Shown here: positions 26,380-35,929 of the stretch, one piece after another
Layout: each line of letters opens with the position of its first letter
Numbering within the stretch: position 1 is the first letter of the stretch
Source: Copromyces sp. CBS 386.78
Lineage: Eukaryota > Ascomycota > Sordariomycetes > Sordariales > Sordariaceae
Assembly (NCBI GenBank): GCA_030685235.1
Contig: MU839219.1
Coordinates: forward strand, 50,551-114,550
Direction: 5' to 3'
DNA length: 64,000 nt
The notes under the pieces: model-generated
What the model was told of the DNA's origin: nothing
What the model saw: only the letters and a program-made list of their open reading frames with translations
Databases searched by the model: none
Made by a program: the position numbers and the translations under genes

Positions 26380-27570
26380 ATTTGTACGAAAGTATTAATC
26401 GATTATATTAAAAAGTTTTATAATTTTGCTATTTGTAAAGGATTAATTAAATTAATATTAAAACTGATAATAGAAATAGAGGAGGATATTATAATTTTTA
26501 ACGCCCCCTTTAGTTCTTATTTAATTATAATTTTAGAAAAATTATTTATAGGAGGAAGAAAAAGAGGCCGCTTTAAGAAAATTAGTAGTGGCTTTCGGTT
26601 GAAATTTATAGGTATAAGCCCGATAGACGTTTATACCCGCTTTTAAAATATAAGTAATTATATTTATATTAATTTTATTATTATTATATTTATAATTGCC
26701 ATTATTATTTTATATTATGGTGTCGATTGTTTGGAGAAGGGCAGGGCAGTAATTTATGTGAATAAGAGGTGGAATTTGAAGGACCTAGACTTCCGGGTTA
26801 GGAAGGATTGGGCCGCGGTAATACTAAAGAACCTACGAGAACTAATAACCGTCTACTCTATTTACTCTCCTATCTTCTTTTAAGGTACGCCGGAATACTA
26901 GTGGGGGTCTCCCCTCTTCGAATTCCTCGAAGAGAGACCCCCGGCCGGCTAATATATAGCCGTAGGGGACTACAACCTTTATTACCCCAATTAGGACTTG
27001 GAGAACAGGATTAGCCCGGGCGCTATAAAGTTATTTATATAGGTACGATATTAGAAGCTTAGCCTTATTACCCCCGTAAGGAATTAACGAAGTTTAGAAA
27101 TACGATAAAAAGAGAGAAAGACGGAATAATCGACTACATATAGGTTTTATAAAGTATTAAGGCCGAATATTAAGGAATATAATAGTACGAATAAATAGGC
27201 TTAGATTATTACCCTTAAAAAGTCTAAGTCTAAGTAAGAAAATAGAATAGAAAAACGGAAATAGAAGAAAATTTTAATTAGAATTTAATAAACGTAGAAA
27301 AAGTATAAGAAGTAGTAGAAAAACGGATATCGATCCTAAAAGGGATTAAAACGGTAAAGGAATTTAAGCTAGGATTTAATAGGTTCGACGGCGAATTTAT
27401 TAATATTACGGAAGAATTCGTCCTATACCGAAAGAAAAGTCGGAGAAAGTAAGCGGACTAGTAGAATTTAAAATATAAAATGGTAACGAAAAAAATATAA
27501 TAAAAATAGTAAATATAATTTAAAAATTGGACGCCTTTAAATTAAAAAGAATTTATAAATGTAGTAATAA
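26380..27570 (+). pseudogene. L2 ORF2, endonuclease half
   Basis: The AP-type endonuclease shows Gly-Asp-Tyr-Asn-Leu-Tyr-Tyr at 26965-26985, the RIP form of the family GDFNxHH box, with an Asn-Arg-Ile-Ser segment after it. The 68-codon ORF at 26808-27014 is another frame over this domain. The frame runs towards the RT, but H1 begins at 27571 and the RT continues at 52117. Confidence 0.75.
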
Positions 27571-27575
27571 CATCG

Positions 27576-27598
27576 TCTTCCGGCGCGAGGCGGGAAGA
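27576..27598 (-). repeat. H1 3'-terminal hairpin
   Basis: TCTTCC and GGAAGA pair across an 11-base GC-rich loop, 5 bases from the left terminus. H2 has the same structure at 63483-63505, also 5 bases from its end. Helitrons use such a hairpin as the 3' termination signal. Confidence 0.7.
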
Positions 27599-27605
27599 AT
27601 TTACT

Positions 27606-27622
27606 GAAGCGTAGTTATTATA
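27606..27622 (-). repeat. H1 subterminal inverted repeat, 3' side
   Basis: GAAGCGTAGTTATTATA is inverted relative to 52100-52116 and differs only by two transitions. The offset from the terminus is 35 bases in both H1 and H2. Confidence 0.8.
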
Positions 27623-27639
27623 GGTCTAGAGATAGATTA

Positions 27640-27936
27640 TATTTATTGTAAATGCCAAGCTATATTCTACCTACTGTAAATAATTAAATTTTGACGGTCT
27701 ATTACAAATGCTAAGCTGTATTTTACCTACTTTAATAATTAAATTTTAACGGTCTACTATAAATACTAAGCTATATTTTACTTATTATAAATAATTAAAT
27801 TTTAACGGTCTACTGTAAATGCTAAGCTATATTCTACCTAATATAAATAATTAAATTTTAACGGTCTACTTTAAATATTAAATTGTATTCTACCTACTAT
27901 AAATAATTAGATTTTAACGGTCTACTACAAATATAT
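27640..27936. repeat. 56-bp minisatellite near the H1 3' end, about 5 units
   Basis: Units of 55-56 bp end in ACGGTCTAC and contain ATAAATAATTAAATTTT. A diverged version of the same 56-bp unit follows the H2 terminus (63540-63877), so the array belongs to the Helitron rather than to the LINE. Confidence 0.85.
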
Positions 27937-27954
27937 ATTTTAATTTTAAATTTT

Positions 27955-28205
27955 TAATATTTATAAATTTATTATACTTCTAAATTATTCTTAAAATATT
28001 TTAACTCTATTTTTTTTACAATTCTAAATGTTTTATAAATTTTTCATACCTTTAAATTTATTATACCTCTAAATTATTCTTAAAATATTTTAACTCTACG
28101 TTTTTTTATACCTTTAAATTTTTTATACAATTAAGTTTATTATATTTCTAAATTATTCTTAAGATATCTTAACTCTAAGTTTTTTATATTTCTAAGTTTT
28201 ATTCA
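27955..28205. repeat. 80-90-bp AT-rich tandem repeat, three copies
   Basis: The word TAAATTATTCTTAA begins at 27981, 28070 and 28149, each followed by TTTTAACTCTA or a close form. Almost pure A+T. No gene seen between it and 28278. Confidence 0.75.
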
Positions 28206-28278
28206 ATTTAAAAATATTTATTTTTTTATTGTTTAATAAAAAAAGGAGTTTAGGACTTATAGTGCAAACCCCACCCTA

Positions 28279-28925
28279 ATGCCTCTAGAAGCCGAACTTA
28301 AGGCTTTCCGTCTACAATACCCGAGGGATAGCCCGTCTAACGTATGCTTTAATCTTACGCCCGTTTATAGCTTATAAGTATTTTATAGTTTAGAGCCGTG
28401 CTATATACTAACCTACTAGATTTTGTAGGTAATTTATCCCTAATACGATTTATAATTTTTATTCTCCGCTTACTTTATTATCGGTTTAATTTTAAGGTAC
28501 GGTTAACGTTTATCTTTATTTTAAAGTACGGTTTAATTTTATTTAGGGTTTAGTATTAATTCGATTTTATATTACAATTAATCGGTCGGTCGGTATCTAT
28601 ATTATATTAACGTAAAGTATTTATAGTAAATATTTAAATTAATAGTTAAATAATTCTTTTAATAATTTTTTATTTCAATTATAAAGGTAAGTCTAAAGGG
28701 TCGAAGAGCGGTCCAAAGGGTCGAAGGTCGTATTTATAGAATCGCCGATTTTTAAAAATAGTAGCCGAATCCGGATTAGTCCCGTAAATAGAGGATAGCC
28801 CCCCCTATTTAAGCTATAGGACTATTATAGTTAGTCGTTACTTAGGATTAATAATAGAGGTTACGGGAGTATAGCTTATAAAGGCCAATTTACGTCGATA
28901 TAGTAATAATAAGGGTATTAATACT
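28279..28925 (+). pseudogene. Unidentified gene remnant in H1, plus strand
   Basis: An ATG at 28279 opens 32 good codons with ordinary amino-acid use (start MPLEAELKAF). The same frame then runs about 215 codons in which every stop is TAA or TAG and none is TGA, the pattern of a RIPed coding frame. I do not recognise the protein. It lies in the 3' part of the Helitron, opposite in strand to Rep/helicase, and could be captured cargo. In such AT-rich DNA a chance frame cannot be excluded beyond the first 32 codons. Confidence 0.35.
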
Positions 28926-28929
28926 AGGG

Positions 28930-29310
28930 ATAGTATTAAAAATAGTATTAAAGCTAATAATATTAAAAATAGTATTAAAGTTCAAAATAGTATTGAAGTT
29001 TAAGATAATAAAATTAAAAATAGGGTAGAAGTTGAAAATAGTATTAAAGTTTAAAATAGTATTAAAATTAGATAGTAATATTCAAAATAGTATTAAAGTT
29101 GAAAATAGTAAAGTTAAAAATAGTATTAAAATTAAAAATAGTATTAAAGTTCAAAATAGTATTAAAATTGGATAGTAATATTCAAGATGGTATTGAAATT
29201 AAAAATAGCAATATTAAAGATAGTATTAAAGTTGAAGATAGTAATATTAAAGATAGTATTGAAATTCAAAATAGTATTGAAGTTGGCTAATAATATTAAA
29301 AATAGTATTG
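28930..29310. repeat. Imperfect short tandem repeat (AATAGTATTAAAGTT-type)
   Basis: Degenerate units of about 12-18 bp built on AATAGTATTAAAGTT with variants (GAAATT, AAAATT). On the plus strand it reads as a Lys/Ile/Val/Asp-rich repetitive peptide in two frames, and it may be the repetitive tail of the preceding remnant. Short ORFs within it reflect the repeat alone. Confidence 0.75.
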
Positions 29311-29479
29311 AAATTTATAATATAATTTATATATTTTTATATAAGATATTTACGTATTATATATATTAAGATTCGGAAATGGCGGTAGAGTAAGAAAGTA
29401 AATAATAGTTAATAAGTAATAATGCCCGAAGGCGAAGTAAAGTAAATTAAATACGGGGTATTATCGATATGCTAATTTT

Positions 29480-30830
29480 TAAATTAAAGTTATTATTATT
29501 ATTCCTATTATTCTTATTATATTCGTCCTCCTCAATTCTTATTAGTCTATAGTAAAAACGAATAGGTACCGAACGCTTTCGGCTTAGGCTTAGGCTTAGG
29601 GACCTTTAAACTACTATTAATAATAATATTTAATTCTTTCTTCTTCTACTCCTTCTTCTTCCTATAATTATTTTTATTTTGGAGGCTCTTTACCGCCCCC
29701 TCCAACTTAATAAAACGGGCCTCGACGATATCTTAATTAGGGTAGCTAGCCGGGGTAGCGATAGGGAAGGCCGGGGTAGCGATAGGGCGGGCCGGGGGGA
29801 TAGAATAGCCGGTAAAAGGAGGAGGGAAGGATTAGGGGGGTAGGGGCTGGAGGACCGAAGGGGGGACTATAGGGGTAGGGTTAAAATTAGGGTTAGGACT
29901 ACCTTCGAAGGTTTCGAGGGGTAGTAAGGTAGGGCGTTTAATAGCGTAATGTAGGGGCGTTGGGCTAGGGGCTTCAAAAGTTTCGAAGGCCGGGGGAAGG
30001 GGGCCGGGGATTGGGGAAGTATAGCAGCGAACCTTACCGTTGCGAACGCGGAGGACGATTTCGAATTTAAGCCCGAAGGTAAAATTAATAGAGCTACTAA
30101 ATTATAATATTAGCGAATATTTAAAAAAGAAAAAGGTAAGATATTTATTTAGGGATAATTCTTACTTTCTTAAAGCGATTTATAGGGCCGATAGTATTGA
30201 ATATATTATTATATAGTTTCCGTATAGGATAAATATTGTTAATATCTTTTAAATTTTAAAGTTACCGATAAATGGTATATATTTTAGGACGTTTAAAATC
30301 GTAAACGACCTTCTACTTTATATAAATAAAGTATTTCTTACTTTTACCTATTTTAATTTTAATATAATAGTATATATTTTTTATATAATATTAATACGGA
30401 ACAGTATAAGAATAATTATACGGAAGGCTATTATTGCCGCTATCTTTTTCGTTCTCTTTATTATCGTTATTATTAGTATTATCCTAGTAAATAGAAATAT
30501 TAAATAGGAAAAAATTTAGGTATAAATAATAATAATAAATAAAATAAGGAAATTAAGTAAGAAATAGGTATAAAATTTATAATTTTTCTTTTCTTTATTG
30601 AGGGGGGGATACTTTCTTCTACTTTTTTTAAAAATTTAGTACGGCAGGGGAGGAATTTGCCGGCTGGATTACGAGGCAACTAAAATAGACGACCGGGGGT
30701 GGTAGCGGCGGTTGGGGTGCCCGGAGAAGTAATAATACGGCGGCGGCGGCTAGGAGGCGCGGCGGACTAATTACGAAGGCGGGTGGGAGTTTTGGGGACG
30801 AGCGGTTGGGCCGAATTGGGTATATAGCTA
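29480..30830 (-). pseudogene. Unidentified Pro-rich gene remnant in H1
   Basis: A GC-richer island (29700-30080, and again 30640-30840) stands out from the AT-rich surroundings. On the minus strand, from about 30107 to 29737, one frame reads as a Pro-rich protein with a single stop (cores RVRNGKVRCY, AFETFEAP, RPIATPAFPIATP). It continues into a Lys/Glu-rich segment near 29700-29500. A second open, Pro/Arg-rich stretch at 30823-30570 is in another phase, so there was an intron or an indel. I do not recognise the family. It may be host-derived Helitron cargo. Confidence 0.4.
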
Positions 30831-30839
30831 GTAGTAGTA

Positions 30840-31945
30840 ATAATAAAGACGGAAAGGTCGTTAGAAAATATTATATTTATATAATAATTATTAAATAAGT
30901 TAACTATACGTATACAATTAAATTAATCCTAAACGAATAATAAATATAATTTATATTATTTATACAGTATAATAAATTAGTTTATAAAAGGAAAAGGAAG
31001 AGGAGAGGAAATATTTTTGAATAATAAGTAAAACTTAAGGGTAGCGAGGGTACGGTAACGAAGGTACGGTAATAAAGGTACACCAATAAGGGTATACGTA
31101 AGTAAGTACGCAAACGGCATTCACTATAGGTTAATATAATAACTAAAATTAAACGATAAATACGTTAATTACCTATTATTAATATATAAATTTATATATA
31201 TATAATCGAATCGAATATAAATAATCGAAGGTATTTAATTCCCCCCTCTAAATCGAACCTACCCTCCCATCTATTTATATAAAATCTATAAATAACTTTT
31301 ATAATATATTAGAAATAATAATTTCCTCGTACTAAATTACTATATTAAGGGCTGACTAATATCCGTAGCCTTAAACTTAATTGCGTTAATAATAATTCCC
31401 TTATACTAAATTATTCTATTGAATACTAGTTAGACCTTTCCAAATACGTAGTTAAATAAGTCGAAGTTTATTTGATTATTTAAGTAGGCTATATAACCGA
31501 ATAACGAAGTAAGGAGTAGGCCTAACCTTTTCGAATATATAATTAAATGAATCGAAGTTTATTCTATTATTTAAGTTGGCCGTAGCCTTAAACTTAATTA
31601 TATTAAGAATAATTCCTTTATATTAAATTATTCTATTGAATATTAGCTAAACTTCTTCGAATACGTAGTTAAATAATTCGAAATCTATTTTAGTATTTAA
31701 GTAGGATATGAAATAAATTTATAATAAGTATAATTTCTAATTAAAGTCGAAGAAAGTAGAACTATATTAACTCTATAATATATTTACGTTTTTTATTTAA
31801 ATACATTTTTAATCGTCGCCTCGTAAAGTATAGAGCGATTTATCCTTTATTTAAATTATATTTATAAATTACTTTAGTATTTTATAAATCTAAAGTATTT
31901 TATAAATAGATTAATATATTGTAACCTTTATTTTGAAACTTCCTA
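30840..31945. other. AT-rich spacer in H1 with repeats, no gene seen
   Basis: It holds a 14-bp tandem repeat at 31046-31101 (four units of GAGGGTACGGTAAC type). It also holds a duplicated segment at 31320-31720, where GTAGCCTTAAACTT begins at 31365 and 31582 (217 bp apart), each copy followed by CGAAGTTTATT-type words. No coding frame is supported. Confidence 0.6.
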
Positions 31946-31947
31946 TA

Positions 31948-32398
31948 TATATTGTTAGGATGGAATTCTACTTAGCTAGGGGTATATAAGGATGCTTTTA
32001 TAGTTGTACAATAGTTGTACAACGGTTTCTAGCATCTATAGCCGTAGTGCAACGGTAAAGAAAATTTGCAACCGTGCTGCAACTGTGCTGCAACGGTAAA
32101 AAAACCTGCAACCGTCCTGCAACCGTTGCAACATCTGCAACCATAGGATTTTTGCACATATGACGTAATTGTCAAAAAATTTCTTACGGCATAGAAATTT
32201 TATGGAAGTTTCGAGGGTCATTGAAGTGAAAACGACCAAGTTTTTTTTCTTCAACAATAAACCTAACCCTAAAAATAAAAAGGGTACTAAAATGAGCGCC
32301 ATTTCTTGGCGTTTATTTTGGACCCGGCTAGAGGTCCGTGCCCTCTCTATTTAACGAGAAATCTTAGTTTAAAAAAATTTTACCGAACGGGTCTTTAG

Positions 32399-32431
<33 letters not shown>

Positions 32432-32890
32432 TAACTTCCCCTTTATAAATAAGAAAAACCAGCCCTTTCTTTAAGAAATTTGGCCTAGTGGCCAAGTGGT
32501 TAATAAAGTAGTTCTTTATCTTCAGATTCTTGTTCGATTCCTTGCTGTGGTAAAAATTTTTGTTCTTTTCAAATTAAAAAGAAAAAAAAAAAAAAAAAAA
32601 AAAATTGGATAAAAAAAAAAAGAAAAAAAAAAGGAAAAATATTAGCCTAGATTCGCGATGTCCCTTTGTAACCCTCGCGATTTCCCCTTGTGAAAGAATT
32701 TTTTTGGCAATTACGTCATATGTGCAAAAATCCTATGGTTGCAGATGTTGCAACGGTTGTAGAACGGTTGCAACACGGTTGCAGCTCATTAAACCGTTGC
32801 ACCACCCTATCCAAATCTGCAATGGTAGTAGATCTCTATACCGTTGTATAACTATTATACTATAGTAATTTGAACCCTTATATTGTTAGG
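31948..32890. mobile_element. Long-TIR DNA transposon remnant (MULE-like), non-coding
   Basis: Two arms of roughly 200 bp are inverted copies of each other. The best part is 32102-32186 against 32690-32775, sharing GTTGCAACATCTGCAACC and ACATATGACGTAATTG. The arms are built of repeated TGCAACCGT words. The 12-base word TATATTGTTAGG at 31948-31959 and 32879-32890 may be the TSD (9-12 bp), although about 17 left-hand bases before the matching arms are unexplained. Long TIRs and TSDs near 9 bp suggest a Mutator-like MITE. It is little affected by RIP, so young. The short ORFs in the arms are not genes. Confidence 0.65.
32482..32604 (+). mobile_element. tRNA-like SINE with poly(A) tail inside the long-TIR element
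   Basis: A Pol III box A (TGGCCAAGTGG, 32489-32499) and box B (GTTCGATTC, 32532-32540) are 32 bases apart, as in tRNA-derived SINEs. A 5-bp stem with a 7-base loop lies between them (32503-32519). Acceptor and T stems do not pair, so it is not a working tRNA. A 23-base A-run ends it (32582-32604). Another A-run of 32 bases (32399-32430) lies just upstream and may be the tail of a second copy. Confidence 0.45.
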
Positions 32891-33384
32891 TAAGTAGTAG
32901 TAATAAATTCGTTAATAGCTTCCCTAATACGAGAGTTAAAAAAATTATCCGTTATAATACGGATAGAATCCTAGTAGTAATAGGCTTGTTAACGGTAGCT
33001 CCCGGTCGGCCTTCTGCTTGGCCGTTAAATATTTATAATAAACCGATTTTCGAAGGTATTTCGGGAATTATATCGCCGAAAAATATATTACCCAAAATTG
33101 TACCGGGGGTAAGTATTATAGCTTTATTAGGAGGTTAGACTTCGTCTTAATTAGTATTAATTTTAATAGTTAAATTCTATAAAATAGCGTACGATTTAAA
33201 ATTCCTTCGAAGCGATAATTTAATTATTAATAGTAAGGTTAAATGTTTTTCGGTTGGCTAGCCGTATTTATAATATTTATATATTTTAACCGGGCACTTC
33301 TATAGTTTAGAATATATTTTTTCGTATTTAATAATAGGGGGCGGAGGTTATCTTCCTTTAAAACTACTAATTTATTTTCCCGTA
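32891..33384. other. H1 spacer left of D, no gene seen
   Basis: This contains segments that recur right of D: AACCGGGCACTTCTATAG with its flanks (33250-33336 against 41005-41092) and GCGTACGATTTAAAATTC (from 33186, against 41148). The order of the two segments differs on the two sides, so the original H1 sequence already held tandem or shuffled copies before D arrived. Confidence 0.6.
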
Positions 33385-33389
33385 GGAGT

Positions 33390-33641
33390 TATCACAGGGT
33401 TAGACCTGTGATGTGCTGTGCTGCACTGACTGCACATGTGCTGTGCCGACCAGAGCCCAGAGCTCTGGCCACGCACATATCATCGTCACGTGCAGCCTCA
33501 CGTGCCCGCGCACGGTCTGGTCTGTAGGGCTCTCGCCCATATACAGCCAGACCTCCGCGCACACTTCCTTCTCTCCTCCTTTCTCCTTATATAATAATGT
33601 ATATTTCACTATATCCTATACGGTGCCTTTGCCCCGTGATA
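33390..33641 (+). repeat. 5' LTR of D (252 bp)
   Basis: It begins TATCACAGGGTTAGACCTG and ends GCCCCGTGATA. It is rich in CpA/TpG and clearly spared by RIP. The overlapping ORFs on both strands are shadows of this GC-richer LTR. Confidence 0.93.
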
Positions 33642-34519
33642 GTTTGTTGCATTTAACTATTGTACTGCGCGCCCCTATGTTAATAAAAGAGGAAGATTGC
33701 CTATATTTCAATCGCGGTAATTAGTAATTAAGATTCGACCCTACGTATTCCCGACTTAAGTTGTAAACCTAGCCGTTAAATTAAGTAAAATACTAAGACG
33801 AATATTATTAAAATCGTTCGTACTCTCTTTATTTCCTTTATACTTAAAAATATATTAAATTTAATAATTAATATCTAATTCTAATTCTATTGCTCTTAGA
33901 GCTTAGTTTGTAACTGATAATTTTATTGCTATTATAGTTATTAGTGCTATCGCAATAGTTGCTAGCTTAGAATATTAAGACGATTTAATAGTTCTCGTTT
34001 AAACGCTCGAAGGCTTCTATTATTAAGTGATTAAAGTCTTAATCCCTATTTTTAGGCGTATAATTTCGCTAACTTTTCTATTTTTTAAGCCTTCTTCTCC
34101 GCTTTCTATCGCTTATTCTACGACGATGTAATTATAATTAGAGCCGACGTTCGCGACTTCGAGGAAGATTTTATTATAGTTAGAGAGGAAGTTGTTTATT
34201 TATATATTTGTATTAGAAATTTTAATTACGAAATTGCCTATAAGGAAAGTAATATTATAATTATTTGTACTTAATATTTATTTGCCGATTAGGCTAGCGT
34301 AAAAGATTATTAAGATTAAATTAAATTATTTTACGAGTAAATCGCTGCTTTTAAGAAAAAGTTTAACGATTTCCGCACGGTATTTGCGGCCGCTTTCTAA
34401 TCTTAGAAGGATTATTATTAAAAAATCTTTTTCGACCTTTATACCCGGTTCTTAAAGAATAGTCCGGCTCCCCTATCCCCTAGTTTAACCCTTTTGCTTC
34501 CTAGCGTATTTAGTAATTT

Positions 34520-35790
34520 TAGTAATAATGACGATATAATGAGTGCCGGTAAGAACGGTAGTGGCTATAGGTCGGTGTTGTGTATTATGGTTACCCCTGC
34601 TTTTGATAGTAAAGGATTATTAATTGAACGTACTACTAAATATCGCGCTTAATGTATGTGTATAAAATTTATTTAGGTAAATAAGTTTAAAATTTTTACC
34701 GACGAACGCCCTAAAAATTTTTTATTTATTTATTTTATTGAGGGCGTCCTATTTGAAGTTATTAAGACCGAATTAAATAAGGGTATTTTCGGTGAATTTT
34801 GTAAGTGGGCTATAGTTTTCGAATTAGTTAACGAATTAAATAAGAAGTACGATAATATTAATATTGTTATAGAGTCTTGCTATATTTTCGAAGACTTTAA
34901 AATATTTAAAAATATAAAATAGATTAACTTTAAGGAAAAGTTTATTATATTTGTTAATAAGTATAAGTTCGATAATAGTATAAAGATCTATTGTTTTTAT
35001 TAAAAGATTAGCGACTGTATTTATTTCGCTTTTTCTTATTAATATTCTTAGTTTATTAATAATAAATTTAACGAATAGTTTAAAACCGTTCGTAATTTCG
35101 CTAAAGTATTAGAGGATAAGGATTAGCGTGAAAAATAGACTAATTTATTTTATAAGGCTAATATAATTAATATTTTTACTTTTGCTGGACGTTTTAATAC
35201 TTCTGCGACTAAGGCGACTATTAATTAAGGTGGCGATGCAATAGATTTTAACGTTATAATTGAAATAGATATTTAAATATTTTATATAATTGAAATTAGT
35301 ATTTTTAAATATTATATAAAGATAGGTATTTATATTCGTTGCGGAAGGCCCGGCTATTATTCTATTAATTATTGCGTTCGGGTTAATTTTAAAAAGGAAG
35401 TTAAGCTTTGTAATAATTATAATAAAGGTTGTGGTGGTAATATTAGCAATATTAATAATAGTGGTAATAATTGTAATAATAGCGGTAATAATAGTATTTC
35501 TAATAATGGAGGTAATAGTAACTATAATAATAATAGCGGTAATAATAATAGCGGCGGTAATAATAATAGTAGTAATTAGTAGTAGTCCGTTTAGGGCTAG
35601 TATAATTATAGATAGTCGTGCTCTAATTATAGCGGCGGATGTTATATTAATATTATAAACTTTAATATAAGTATAGGAGCTCTAGCCCCCGGTATTCCGG
35701 TTCCTAGCTATTATAACTCCGTTCCCGCTTATTAGTCCGGTTTTATTGGCCCGGTTATAGGTGATGAAACTAATTCTATTTTAGGCTAGG
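34520..35790 (+). pseudogene. D gag remnant with zinc knuckle and Asn-rich tail
   Basis: A continuous frame broken only by TAA/TAG leads to a C-x2-C-x4-H-x4-C knuckle at 35331-35372, in which Cys1, the His and Cys3 now read Tyr. A strongly Asn/Gly/Ser-rich tail (about 35400-35580, AAT and GGT codons) and a Gln-rich end follow. The hydrophobic frame at 35431-35658 is a shadow of this tail. Gag would start upstream, in the 33700-34520 region, but I could not choose an ATG. Confidence 0.72.
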
Positions 35791-35929
35791 GAAATATATA
35801 ATTTCTTAATTAAATTGTATTTGGAAGTATGAATTTAACGGATATAGAGGAAATAATAGGACCGTCCCTATATAGTTAAATATTATTAAAATAAATAGAT
35901 TTTTAGTAAATAGCCGTTATAAATATTTA

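Noticed and set aside
27640..27936. CRISPR-like array
   Set aside because: Units are contiguous with no unique spacers and the genome is fungal; a minisatellite.
29880..29910. TTAGGG words as a second telomere tract
   Set aside because: Isolated words in a GC-richer Pro-rich remnant, not in tandem.
32482..32551. A functional tRNA gene
   Set aside because: Boxes A and B are good, but acceptor and T stems do not pair, and an A-tail follows; better read as a SINE head.
32036..32865. Three ORFs in the long-TIR element
   Set aside because: They follow the inverted arms or poly(A) runs and do not resemble a transposase.
33400..33724. ORFs on both strands in the D 5' LTR (and again at 40596-40890)
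   Set aside because: They fall in the LTR, recur only because the LTR is duplicated, and carry no family features.
35431..35658. 75-codon Ile/Val-rich ORF resembling a membrane protein
   Set aside because: Out-of-frame reading of the Asn/Gly-rich Gag tail of D.
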